Source of the DNA: Pyrus communis | Lineage: Eukaryota > Streptophyta > Magnoliopsida > Rosales > Rosaceae | Assembly (NCBI RefSeq): GCF_963583255.1 | Contig: NC_084803.1 | Coordinates: forward strand, 1,024,373-1,088,372 | Direction of reading: 5' to 3' | Length of the DNA: 64,000 nt | In this document: piece after piece, positions 49,711 through 60,847 of the stretch | How positions within the stretch are numbered: position 1 is the first letter of the stretch | How the letters are laid out: each line of letters opens with the position of its first letter | Translations under genes and position numbers: made by a program | The notes under the pieces: generated by a model | Seen by the model: only the letters and a program-made list of their open reading frames with translations | Databases searched by the model: none | What the model was told of the DNA's origin: nothing

Positions 49711-50520
49711 TCATGCACCATTGGGACGATGCGATGTTTCCCAGCAATTTCCATCCACAAAACCGCGGCCGAAAATCCCTTGATCAGCCACCACTGGAAG
49801 ATCAAGCGACATGGCTTCCTCCGTCCATATCCAGTCATCAAACACCGGAAAGTTGTCGCTCATGTTCCCCCAGAATATCCCATCCATTCCTTCATTGTTC
49901 ACACCACTACTCATATTCTTTTCCACTTTCATGCCGCCCTGCTCCAGGGTCTCAGCCCCACCAGAATTATAATTACCGTGGGGCCGATCCACTTTCACAT
50001 TCGGAAAATTATTGTGAATAACAGGTACTGCAATATCTTTCACAGAAGCAGCATAACATGCAGGATTAGTCCCAGTACCTGATGGATTGTTCTGCACAAG
50101 GGTTTGGTTCGGGATTTGAGGTGGCACGCGGGGATTGGCCGACGAGGGAAATACTTGATGCTGCAGGTGCTGATTCAGTTGATGATGGTGATATTTAGGG
50201 GCTTGCTGATCTGGCAAATTGAGCTGCGCCTCCGAACCGTAGAGCTTCCGAGCAGCGGCATCATAAGCCAGAGCAGCCTCATAGGAGGTGTCGTAAGTCC
50301 CGAGCCAGAGCCGGGGGCCGCGGTTGGGCTCGCGGATTTCCGCCACCCATTTCCCCCACGTCCTTTGCCTGACGCCCTTGTAAGTGCACATAGCGTTCTC
50401 CGGCCCTCCTTTCCCCCTCATGCAACCCTTCCTCGAGCTTCCCTGCACTGGCCGCTTCGCCAGCTTCTTCTCCGGAACCCCAACACTGCTACTACCACCA
50501 CCCATCTCCCACTTGGACAT
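49711..50520 (-). CDS. DREB2-type AP2/ERF transcription factor, copy 2, intact
   Basis: Intronless, 269 residues. The start at 50520 ([15 protein letters not shown]) aligns with the starts of copies 1 and 3. An in-frame ATG at 50694 would add a poly-Lys stretch encoded by a T-run that the other copies lack, so I reject it. The N terminus is basic ([16 protein letters not shown]) with the DREB2 CMIV-1 motif (RGKGGPEN). The AP2 domain, about residues 47-104, has the DREB-type Val in [11 protein letters not shown]. The rest is Gln/Asn-rich and then an acidic C-terminal region ([20 protein letters not shown]) likely to be the activation domain. It belongs to unit 2 of the triplication and faces the dead PAP copy. 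Confidence 0.93.
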   Translation of the reverse strand: MSKWEMGGGSSSVGVPEKKLAKRPVQGSSRKGCMRGKGGPENAMCTYKGVRQRTWGKWVAEIREPNRGPRLWLGTYDTSYEAALAYDAAARKLYGSEAQLNLPDQQAPKYHHHQLNQHLQHQVFPSSANPRVPPQIPNQTLVQNNPSGTGTNPACYAASVKDIAVPVIHNNFPNVKVDRPHGNYNSGGAETLEQGGMKVEKNMSSGVNNEGMDGIFWGNMSDNFPVFDDWIWTEEAMSLDLPVVADQGIFGRGFVDGNCWETSHRPNGA

Positions 50521-51384
50521 TGTGAGAATTTTTTTAGAAGAGTTGAGGATTTTTTTTTTTTTTTTTTTTTTTTTAATTGGGGTGGTGAGTTTTAGAAACC
50601 ATAACCCATAAGGGTGCCGGTACTTATATGAGGAGGAAGGCAGACATGACCTGAAACGTGGCTTGTGGAGGAGTAGGGCTTGAATACTTGTCATGGTGAA
50701 CTGGAAATATCGTGTCTATGCTAGCCTCACTGTTTAAATCTCTTATACACACTTGGTTTACACTTTTGTTTGCTTTCTTGCTCAGGTGGCAATCGGAGAG
50801 GAGCAGAATTCCAGTTTTGCTTTCTCATTTTTTTTTTTTTTTCTTTATTAAATCCGAAATACAATTACATAGAAGTCGGATCATTCCAATTAACTCATAT
50901 ATGAATTGTAATGGAAGAATATTAGGAGGAAAAATTCTTAACTGTACAGAAGAATGACTGTGAATATGTCTTTCTGAAGTGGATTGAAAGTTTGAGATAA
51001 GCTAGAAACTTGTTGACAGGCAAAACAATTGTTAGTTTTAATTTTTCTTTTCACCTTTTTAATTTAAATAACGGCTAAGATAAACATGCTAACTTTATGT
51101 TTTTATTTTTTCAAAATATTTGGAAAAGAAAGTGCTTGGGGTTTCCGCTTTCTTCTTTTCTTTCTGGAGGTATTTGGATGATGGTAGTTTTTTTAAAGGG
51201 TTAAATTTCTTTGAAACCACGGCGGATATCCAGTAATAATATTATTTGGATATTAAAGTTATAAAATTATAACCTAAGAATAATAGAAAGGAACAAATGG
51301 TGTAGTTACAACAAGATTGATTAATAAGTTTTAGTACATAAAAATCGCCTGCCATAACCTAGGAATAATATAAAGGAACAAAAG
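50521..51384. repeat. upstream block of DREB2 copy 2
   Basis: Shares the promoter with copies 1 and 3, then has about one unit of the GAGGAAAAATTCTTAACTGTACAG repeat (50930-51010) and the TTATAAAATTATAACCTAAG block (about 51255-51275). Much shorter than the corresponding region of unit 3. Confidence 0.7.
50623..50662 (-). promoter_or_regulatory. TATA box and ABRE-like ACGTGGC of DREB2 copy 2
   Basis: CATATAAG (minus strand, about 50623-50630) lies ~105 bp before the ATG. ACGTGGC is at 50656-50662. Same arrangement as copies 1 and 3. Confidence 0.5.
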
Positions 51385-51622
51385 TTGTTCAAAAGTTTTG
51401 AAATTGCGGTGGTACTGCAGAATGACAGAACTACAGCCAAGTTACTCAGCTTTCCGGGAAGCTAGCTTCGGTCATGGGATTTTCTATACAAAGAGCGGAA
51501 CTCATGCATTTTTCAGTTGGCATCAGAATCAAGAAGGGTATGCGGTTAAAGCTGATTCTCTGTGGTTGAAGAACAGATATCGGAACAGTTTTGAAAAGTC
51601 ATCATCCTTAGCTGCATTCTAG
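51385..51622 (+). pseudogene. Purple acid phosphatase fragment: end of intron 7 plus exon 8 only
   Basis: About 51385-51420 matches the end of PAP intron 7 up to the acceptor CTGCAG. 51421-51622 matches exon 8 (202 bp, same length as in the intact gene, stop TAG kept), encoding [15 protein letters not shown] through SSSLAAF. All metal-ligand exons are missing. Changes such as FDIKNR to FYTKSG are present. It marks the unit 2/unit 3 junction. Confidence 0.92.
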
Positions 51623-53733
51623 ATCAAGTTTTCAATGCCCTCCAACCATGTAGACTTGCTGCACAAGTTTTCACTCACCTGCTATACCTAATGTTTGCAG
51701 AAGTTGTTCATATATGTGTAAATTTAAAAGTAAAAGAGATGGGAACAGTGAGAGAGGTTTCATGTAATCTATATAGAATACCACTCTAATCATCATCCTG
51801 AATAAAACAGTCTGTTTTCCATCCAAAGATAAAACAATTTTCGCTGCCGTTTTTGTGTTGTCACTTGTCAGTCACCACTTTCTTTTTATCCTTTTTTTAA
51901 GAGAAGGGGTTTCATCACAGATGAAGTACGGAAGTGAATTCAAAACAATTTTTTTTTTTTTGTCCGTCTTTTTATATTAACATGAAGAGTGTTATGAATT
52001 CTGAGTTAGATCACGCGAGCAGGGTCTATGAGTTCTGACTATAAAATTTCCAATCAAAAGTTGGAATCAAACCAGGAATGGAGATAATTGAAATTGTGTC
52101 ATAACAAGATGAACAGATGAAATAATCCAACTGTCATGCTAGGCTAACTTATACGACTCATATAATGCCTAAGATTATATTGAATTGAATAACTCACATT
52201 TAGAATGGAATAGAAAGACAAAATAGACAAAATAATCAATCTGTATTTAACTCAAAACTCAGAAGACTCACCTGATTGATATAGGACGAAATAATTTAAC
52301 CGTCATGTCTAGTCTAACTCATAAATTATAAAGCTCGTTCAGGCCTGATAAGATTAGACTAAATTAGATAATTCACAAGATGAAAAAAAGAATTAAAGGA
52401 AATTGAGGGATAAAAACAAAGCAGGAGTGTGCTAAAGAAGAAAAAATGTGTGTATGGCCTACAGATTAAACGGATCAAATTAAAAAAATAAAAATAAAAA
52501 AATAAAAAATTTGGGGGATAAAAGAACATGAGTGTACAAAAGAAGAAAAAAAGTGTGCCTATATCATTCTTACAAAGTAAATAACTAGTACATGCATAAT
52601 TAAGACAGGAAGAGAAACAAAGTTCTTTGGCATAAGAAACTACACATCAAGGCTTAGCATGACAAAAATGAATGGAAGAGAGATGAATAAAGCTACATAT
52701 CAGAGTTTAGTCGTCGAACTACTATCATAGCTCCACCCTTAGACAGACTTCAAATATGGTAAACAATAAAATTACGACTCATCAACTCCAGTGGCAATAA
52801 GTTGCAGAATTAGCAATAAATCCCAGCATTGACAAAAATACATGATGCTTGTTGAATGAAAGGGACAAACATGGCTTGACAACAGAGATAGAGATGATCT
52901 AATGACTGAAATGTTGTACGGATAAGCTCAAGCCTTAAACTTCCCCAAGAGGTAGGAAGAGGAATCCTCCAAATCCCGATGATGATGATAGAAAACTTCC
53001 CATCAAAATTTGGAATCAAACCAAGAAAGGAAGTAATTGGAATTAAATCCCATAATGAGACGAAATAGGCGAAGTAATCCAACTGCTGTGTAAAAGTTAA
53101 TTCAGAAGATTCATATGGTGCCTCAGATTAGATTGAATTAGATAACTTACAAAAATTAGAACATAAATCATTCATAATTAACCATTGTGCCTATTGTAAC
53201 TCAGAAAGCTCATCTAGTTAACTAAGAACTCAAAAGGCACATACGAATAAGAAAGGTCCTGATCTAACTCAGAAAGCTAGTCAATGCCTCAAATTAGATT
53301 AAATTTGACAACAAATCACAAAATATAGAAAGAAATAGTAGAGCTACAAATACATTGGTTACTTGTATTTGCCTTTTATTCATATCATACATACACACAA
53401 TGGCACTTGCAACAAACCCTGCAAGCTGCGACTCTTTTACAATACCCAGCACATTACATTTTTTAGAATACACTCCTAGACTTAACACTAAAAACATTAA
53501 AAAAAGAAAGCCTTATTGGTCTGGTTTATGATATATAAAGCACATTGGAATGACCACGACAAAGCGCAGAAAAACTCATGCGGCGCCGCAGCCTTATGGA
53601 CATTTATACATACCTCTATATATTTGTACTACATATACACCCCCTACTATATATATTTGCACATATGAAGCATTGAAGAGTACCTTGTGCAACTTTATTT
53701 ACCAAGCCACCACCTTTGATCTCTATACCTACA
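51623..53733. repeat. unit-3 spacer with two diverged repeats
   Basis: PAP-type 3' flank (51623-51900), then spacer repeats at about 52010-52400 and 52790-53470. The marker GTCGTCGAACTACTATCATA (about 52711) corresponds to the LTR insertion site of unit 2 but is uninterrupted here. No gene. Confidence 0.7.
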
Positions 53734-54561
53734 TCATGCACCATTGAGACGAATGCGATGTTCCCAGAAGTTTCCATCCACGAAGCCGCAGCCGAAAATG
53801 CCTTGATCAGCCACCCCGGGAAGATCAAGCGACATGGCTGCCTCCGTCCATATTGAGTCATCAAACACCGGAAAGCTCTCGCTCATGTTCCCCCAAAATA
53901 TCCTATCGACTCCTTCATTGGTCACACCACTACTCATATTATTTTCCACTTTCATGCCGCCCTGCTCCGGCGGGGTCTCAGCCCCGCCAGAATTATAATT
54001 TCCGAGGGGCTGATCCACTTTTACATTCGGAAAATTATTGTGAATAACAGGAGCAGCATAACATGCAGGATTAGTCCCAGTACCTGATGGATTGTTCTGC
54101 ACAAGGGTTTGGTTCGGAATTTGAGGTGGCACGCCGGGATTGGCCGACGAGGGAAATACTTGATGCTGCAGGTGCTGATTCAGTTGATAATGGTGATAGT
54201 TAGAGGCTTGCTGATCTGGCAAATTGAGCTTCGCCTCGGAACCGTAGAGCTTCCTGGCGGCGGCATCATAAGCCAGAGCAGCCTCATAGGAGGTGTCGAA
54301 AGTCCCGAGCCAGAGCCGGGCCCCGCGGTTGGGCTCGCGGATTTCAGCCACCCATTTCCCCCACGTCCTTTGCCTGACGCCCTTGTAAGTGCACATAGCG
54401 TTCTCCGGCCCTCCTTTCCCCCTCATGCAACCCTTCCTCGAGCTTCCCTGCGCTGGCCGCTTTGCCAGCTTCTTCTCCGCAACCCCAACACTGCTACTAC
54501 CACCACTCATCTCCGCAACCCCAGCACTGCTATTACCACCACTCATCTCCATCGTTGACAT
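53734..54561 (-). CDS. DREB2-type AP2/ERF transcription factor, copy 3, intact
   Basis: Intronless, 275 residues, start at 54561 ([12 protein letters not shown]). The N terminus has a 12-residue in-frame duplication: [12 protein letters not shown] (residues 6-17) is followed by [12 protein letters not shown] (18-29). Next come the basic segment with CMIV-1 (RGKGGPEN) and an AP2 domain at about residues 59-116, nearly identical to copies 1 and 2. The acidic C terminus is kept ([20 protein letters not shown], then [13 protein letters not shown]). Compared with copy 2 it lacks a few residues in the middle (no SVKDIAVP). Open throughout, so probably functional. Confidence 0.93.
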   Translation of the reverse strand: MSTMEMSGGNSSAGVAEMSGGSSSVGVAEKKLAKRPAQGSSRKGCMRGKGGPENAMCTYKGVRQRTWGKWVAEIREPNRGARLWLGTFDTSYEAALAYDAAARKLYGSEAKLNLPDQQASNYHHYQLNQHLQHQVFPSSANPGVPPQIPNQTLVQNNPSGTGTNPACYAAPVIHNNFPNVKVDQPLGNYNSGGAETPPEQGGMKVENNMSSGVTNEGVDRIFWGNMSESFPVFDDSIWTEAAMSLDLPGVADQGIFGCGFVDGNFWEHRIRLNGA

Positions 54562-55779
54562 TGTGAGAACTTTTTGAGAAGAATTGAGGATTTTTTTCGT
54601 GATTTTTTTATTTAATTCGGATGGTGAACTTGAGAAACCGTAACCCGTAACGCTGCCGATACTTATAAGAGGAGGAAGGCAGACATGACCTGAAACGTGG
54701 CTTGTGTAGGATTAGGGCTTTGAATACTTGGCATGGTGAACGGGAGATATCGTGTCCATGGCTAGCCACATTGTTTAAATCTCTAATACACACTTGGCTT
54801 ACACCTTTGCTTACTTTCTTGCTCATGTGGCAATCGGAGAGGAGCAAAATTCCAGTTTTGCTTTCTCATTTTTCATTTTTTTCTTTTATTAAATTTGGAA
54901 TACAATTACACAGAAGATTCACGTCGGATCTTTAACTGAGAGATAAATTGTAATGGATGAATAACAGTAGAAGAGAAAATTTTCAAACTGTACAGAGCAC
55001 TGACTGAGTATGACTTTCTGGAGCTGATTGAAAGTTCAGATAAGTGAAAAGTGGATGAATAACAGTAAAAGAGAAATTCTTAAACTATACAGAAAACTAA
55101 TGGTCTTTCTAAAGCTAAATGAAAATTTAGATAAATGAGAAATAGATGAATAACAGTAGGAGAGAAAAATTTAAACTGTATAGAAAACTGACTGAGCATG
55201 TCTTTCTGAAAGACTGTGAAGTTGAGGGAAAACTACACAGAAAACTAACTGAGCATATAGATGAATAACAGTAGGAGAGAAAATTCTTCATCTGTACAGG
55301 AAACTTACTATCTTTCTGAAGCTGGCTAAGAGTTTAGATATGTGAGAAATAGATGAATAACAGTAGGAGAGAAAATGGATGAATAAGAGTAGGAGAGAAT
55401 TCTTAAACTGTATAGAAAACTGACTGAGCATGTTTTTGTAAAGCTTTTTGAAAATTGAGATAAGTGAGAAACTTGTTGACAGTTGAAAAAGGTGTTTGTT
55501 TATAATTTTCTTTTCACCTTTTATTTAAATAACAAGATAAAGTTTCTCATTTTTTTTCAAAATATTTGAAAAAGAAAAGTATTGGATTTATGAATGTAGT
55601 TTTTTTTCATAGAATCCGTTTTTTTAAGGGTTAAATTTATAACATTACAATGAAATCCACATTTATGTTAAAGTTGTAAAATTATAACCTAAGATTAATA
55701 GAAAGGAACAAAAGGTAGAAACAACAAGATTGATTAATAGGTTTAGTTCATCTAAACCATTTGTTGTGATAGTAGACTT

Positions 55780-55811
<32 letters not shown>

Positions 55812-57750
55812 CAGAAATATTTGAGAAATTTACTAAAACATGTATTAGATTTTTATTTTTCATGTTAATAACTATATATTAGTGCGCAAAACCATTTGTA
55901 TTGGTGTTTGACCCATCCTGAAAGTCTTAGAGATACTTGAAGAAGTCACTGATACACACACATTGCATATTTCTTTTTAGTTCTCTCTTGCTTCTATGTA
56001 TAAAGAGATAAGAACTCTATTCTTCTTCGCTCTTTTTTTTTTTTTTCTTTTTTCCCCCTTCTCTTTAATTTTATTATCTTCAATATTTTGGAAAAGGAAA
56101 AGTGTTTTGAGTTTACTAGGAAGGGAGGGATTTGGATGAATAGTGATTTAGTAATGAAGGTTGTGTGAAATAGTTGGAGATAAGATCCTACTTTAGTTCC
56201 CAAAACGAGGGCTTGACAATTAGCAGTTTAGCACGTAAACCCGACGTCGTTGTAACCTAAATTTTCCTTTCTCCATAGCCTCAATCCGGCTGCTTCATCA
56301 CTGTCGAAGCAACAAACGACTTCACAGTTTCTTTAAAATCCCAAATTAAAATCACTGTCATTGATTACCTGTCAATAAAACACCAAATTAAAATCCCATA
56401 AATAATAGAATTCGAGTCCAACATCAAATAAAATCCCCAAGTGGGCAAATGCAGCAAGCCCTAATTACAAAGAAAATTCACGTCTGATCTCTAACTCAGA
56501 GACGAATCGTAATGGATGAACAATAGTAAGATGAAAAATTCTTATACTGTACAGAAAAGTGACTGAGAATAAAAGAAAGTCTTTTGAGGTTTATGGAGGT
56601 ATTTTCCTCCTCTCTTTTTTTTTCTCTCTCTAGGAGGTGTTTGGACGATGGTAGTTTTTTTAAAGGGTTGTTCGTATATCAAGTTATAAAATTATTTTGG
56701 ATATAAAAGTTATAAAATTATAACCAAGAGTAATAGAAATGTACAAATGGTCTAAAGATAGACTAGATATCTCAAAAGTACTCGAGAAATTTGCAGAAAC
56801 ATGAGTTATAGTAATCACTTGTATTGGTGTTTCAAAGCAATATTAGTGTAGCAAAACCATTTGTATTGACGTTTGACTCATAATGAAAGTCTTGAGATAC
56901 TTGAAGAATTTACTAACAAAGACACAAGTCAGATTTCTTTTTGGTTCTCTCTTTTCCTTTATTTATAAACCAGAGAAGAAGAATATCTGTTTTTCACCTT
57001 TCTATATTTTGGCAAAGGAACGGTGTTTTGGGTTTACAAGGTAGTGAGGGATTTGGATGTATAGTGATTTAGTCATGAAGGCGGTGCGGAACGGTTCGAG
57101 AAAAGAACTTACGTTAATTAGTTCCCAAAACCAGGGCTTGCCAATTAGCAATTTAGTATGCAAACGCTTAGACACACCTCAGAGAAGATTCATGTCGGAT
57201 CTTTAACTCAAAAGACGAATTGTAATAGATGAATAATAGTCAGAAGGAAAATTTTAAGTTGTACAGAAACAAACTGAGTATGTCTTATTGAAATTTACTG
57301 ACACGTTAGATGCTGAAACTTACTAACATGTAAGATAAGTGAGAAACTTGCTGATAGTTAAAAATTTGGATAAGAAAGTGTTTGGGATTTATGAAGTTTT
57401 TTCTTATCTATAGAGGTATTTGGATGATGTGTTATTTTTTAAAGGTTATAAAAATTGTTTCGGATATTAAATTTATACAATTATAACCCAAGAATAACAG
57501 AAAGGAATAAAAAGTGTAGATACAACAAGATTGATTAATAAGTTTTAGTATATCAGAACCATTTCTTGTGATAGTAGAGAGTCAAATTATATAACTAAGA
57601 AATACTTAAAGAATTTACTGATGCAGACACAACTTGAATTTTCATTTTTGTATTCTCTTTTTCTTTATTGATAAACAGATAAGAACTCTATTTTTTTTTT
57701 CTTCAATATTTTGCTAAAAAGAAAAGTGTTTTGGGTTTACTTGGAGATAA
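54562..57750. repeat. expanded upstream region of DREB2 copy 3, repeated blocks
   Basis: After the promoter come five or more units of the ~85-100 bp repeat (about 54930-55480). The TTATAAAATTATAACCTAAG block then recurs near 55677, and in diverged form near 56715 and 57480. The repeat motif (CTGTACAGAAAACTGACTGA and variants) recurs at about 56545 and 57255. A TA microsatellite lies at about 55788-55811. No ORF of interest. Confidence 0.7.
54662..54701 (-). promoter_or_regulatory. TATA-like box and ABRE-like ACGTGGC of DREB2 copy 3
   Basis: CTTATAAG (about 54662-54669) replaces the CATATAAG of the other two promoters. ACGTGGC (54695-54701) is unchanged. Confidence 0.45.
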
Positions 57751-58349
57751 GACCATCTCCAACACATGAAATAAAACTTAAAATATAAGCTTTAAAATCC
57801 CCTCGAACTATCTTCAACCATTGGACTAAAATAAGCCCCGGGAAGAAAATATATCTCTAGGCTAGATTCCCCCAGGATTTAAATCTGACTTAAATTATTC
57901 TAGACCCACCAAACAGTCATATTTCAAACTTTTTTTTTTTGTTTTCTACATATAATCTAACGGATGTAATCAAATGAAATCAAATCTAATGGTAAAAAAA
58001 AGATTTGACGGCCCAAAATTAAATCTAACGTCTAAAATAATTTAAGAAAATTATTTAAATCAAATTTAACTTAAAACTTTATAAATACCTATATACTTGT
58101 ATGATTTTTAATTACTTATCGGAATTTAAATATTAAAATGTTCATAAAAATAAATTAGGATAATCTACATAAATTTTATTTTCAAAAAAGTACCAAAAAA
58201 GAAAAAATAAATTAAAATCATTATTTAATAATCTCGGACTAAATTTTAAGTCATAAGGGTTGGAGAAAAAAAAAAACAATTTCTAGGTTATAATTTAAAA
58301 TTTTCTAATTTAAATTTTTAAACTTTATCCTCAAGAGTTGGAGATAGTT
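57751..58349. mobile_element. 599-bp PIF/Harbinger-like MITE with TAA duplication
   Basis: Left end GACCATCTCCAACACATG, right end CAAGAGTTGGAGATAGTT (inverted). TAA flanks both sides (57748-57750 and 58350-58352). AT-rich interior without coding capacity. The ends are similar to, but distinct from, the GGCCATCTCCAA family. Confidence 0.6.
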
Positions 58350-58840
58350 TAAAAGAGATAGTTGGATGAACGTTGATTTACGAACGAAGGAACTGTTGGA
58401 TTTAAGAAGCTACGTTAGTTCCCAAACCAGGGCTTGACAATTAGCATAGCATGCAAACCGCTTGATACGTGCTGCGTTTTGCTAAATCCCCATGACAGCA
58501 GAACAGATTCAATGGATGGATCAAATGAGTTTATGATCTGTGGGTCCCCTGCTGCGAGATTTCCGAAAAGGATAGGAAGCCCAGAGAGTGCAATGGATCG
58601 TACCAGCATATTGAATCACATTCATAGGGACTGATTCTCATTTCCGCAGTTCCATGTTCACACCGTGTCATTGTTGTTGTCCCGCAGTAAATCAAGACAA
58701 CATGACATACACACGTATTCGCTTGTGGTTATCCAATATTTTCAAAACCTTGAAATTGTAAAATTAGAAAAATAAATAAATGATAAATTTTATTTGTCAT
58801 AGGACTCTACGTAGAGTATATTGAAATCACTAATTAAACA

Positions 58841-59100
58841 ACTTAAATCAGATTATCAAAAAATAATAGGAAAATAATAAAGAATAAACTCTGTCAGGAT
58901 TCTACATACTGAACGTACACTAACATATCTGTCATTAACAAACCTTTAAAATCACAACAATTAAAATACAACTTAAATCAGATTACAAAAAATAATAGGA
59001 AAATAACAAAGAATAAACTCTGTCAGAATTCTAAGTACTGAACGTACACTGATATATCTGTCTTTAACAAGACCTTTAAAATTACAACAATTAAAATACA
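58841..59100. repeat. 130-bp tandem duplication
   Basis: 58841-58970 and 58971-59100 are close copies. Both start ACTTAAATCAGATTA, contain AATAAACTCTGTCAG and CTGAACGTACACT, and end ACAACAATTAAAATACA. Confidence 0.9.
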
Positions 59101-59559
59101 CGTAACTAACAACTATCTCGAATCATTACATACACGCATGTTCATGTTATTGTCATGCAGTAAACTTCTGCATATACACATACTTTCTACTAATCTAATC
59201 ATTTTAAATAACTTAAAATCACGAAAATTGAAATCGAAGTAAAAAAAAAAAAAAAACATATCAATTATAGGATAAACAAAAAACCAAATAATACATTGTA
59301 TAAATCATAGAATTCTTCTTATGAATCATACATTAGCATCCGCTTTTAATAATTCTCAAAAGATAATTGTCACGACTCACATATAACATACATATAAACC
59401 TTCAAACATCACATGTTCTAGCACAAAAATACATATAAAATGTATGCATTTATCACCCTCTCATATCTCAATCATTACTCTTCATTTGGTATTACTAAAA
59501 GAAATTGAACCCTAATCTAACTCCTTTATCTATTTCAAATTTCGTCACTCTCACCACTT

Positions 59560-59790
59560 GTACTAATACACAAAACACTGGATTGAAGAATCAAAGGAAA
59601 AAAAGATTGCAATCGTGCCCTCATTATCGTGTGTTAATACATCTTCCGCATACATACACACTCAACTTCTTATGCTCAATGCAAACGTTTACTTTGATGC
59701 CTTTTCCTGCAAAAACCGATGGGAACATAGTGAAACTTTTGTTTAGCCTGTTGCCATTGTTACTACATATAACTAGGCAGGGGTTGCGGT
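59560..59790 (-). pseudogene. decayed copy of the Obg terminal exon and acceptor (relic 1)
   Basis: On the minus strand, GGTTTTTGCAGGAAAAGGCATC (around 59695-59718) matches the acceptor and first codons of the real last exon (TTTGCAGGAAAGGCATC at 60926). The upstream intron text is also similar (ACTAGGCAGGGGTTG region). The coding frame decays soon after. Confidence 0.6.
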
Positions 59791-60609
59791 GAATACACGA
59801 AATAATTTGTACAGCAAAAACTTAATATTTTATAGCTCAATCCTCCCGACCAAAAAAAATAAAAAATAAAAACACAACAACGTGGTACTCCATTTGATCG
59901 ACCAAATCATAGTATAAGCAAGATTTTTTTTTTCACATGATCACAATTGAAAACAAATTTCATCTCTTTTTTGAAGGCTTAACCTACTAAAATAAGTAAC
60001 TGGCCTCCATAAAAACTTGAATTACATCCAGAAACTTAAAATAACTTTCATCAGCATTATTATGATAACTTTCGTCAGTATTATTATAGTCTCATGATTA
60101 TATTATTATTGCAGATTTGCAGTCTTACGACAACACACTCTTTCTTGTACTTATCTAAACATTTTTTAAATCATAAAAGTTGAAGGAATTTAAAGAAAAT
60201 ACGAAAAAAAATTAATAACAGAATGAATTTCAAAATATCACATCACTTTGAACAAACATACATCTAGTTGCATCAACTTTCCAAATACTGTCAGAACCCA
60301 TTTGTCATGGCTCATATTACAGAAAGAAACAACACTGAGCATCAGGTTTTTAACAACTCTCAAAACTCACATATCATGACTAGTATAGAGATACAGACAA
60401 AATGATATCAATTCGTCATTCTTTGAGATCTCAATCATGAATCTTCATTTGTATTGAAAGAAACTAGACCCTAATATAGTTTTTTTTTTAGTCTGACTTC
60501 CGTCCTCTCTCACTACTTGAAACAAATCGAAGAACATTATCTCATTTAGGGAAGAACATTATCTCGTTTAGGGATTTAGGCATAAACGCAAAGCGAAAAA
60601 AAAAATAGA

Positions 60610-60800
60610 TGTGTATTACACGAACTAATCAATGCACCTTCAGTACAGATCCTCTTGAAACTCATGGTCTCACTCTCACCGCTCGATTACAATGCTTTGT
60701 TTCAACCTCGACACTTGCACAGACCGGCTCCTTACCGCCTTCGGCATTTTGTTTAGGCTGCTGCTGTTGTTAATACACGGAACTAAGCATGATTAGTTTA
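60610..60800 (-). pseudogene. decayed copy of the Obg terminal exon (relic 2)
   Basis: On the minus strand around 60690-60760, AACAAAATGCCGAAGGCGGTAAGG and GTGCAAGTGTCGAGG-like text parallel the real exon's AACGAAATGTTGAAGGCGATAAGG (given here in part) and CGAAAGTGCCGAGG. Start and stop signals are lost. Confidence 0.55.
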
Positions 60801-60847
60801 TGGAGTAACAGTGTCTCTCATTAAGAAGAGACTCTCACACTCAATTC

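Larger units (their letters stand above)
58350..60847. other. intergenic region 3' of the Obg gene
   Basis: No gene. Contains the 130-bp tandem pair and decayed copies of the Obg last exon (separate entries), plus AT-rich sequence. ORFs at 58415-58634 and 59505-59792 have no known domain. Confidence 0.55.

Noticed and set aside
49363..50082. 239-codon plus-strand ORF (and a similar 251-codon one at 40383-41138)
   Set aside because: Both are opposite-strand shadows of DREB2 C-terminal coding and spacer repeats. They have no domain, and the DREB2 frame explains the conservation.
50521..50694. N-terminal extension of DREB2 copy 2 from the ATG at 50694
   Set aside because: It passes through a poly-Lys stretch made by a T-run, contains the promoter/leader shared with the other copies, and is absent in them.
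54930..55480. Regular repeats that could suggest an array of the CRISPR type
   Set aside because: The units are imperfect, about 85-100 bp with no constant-repeat/unique-spacer pattern, in a plant nuclear context.
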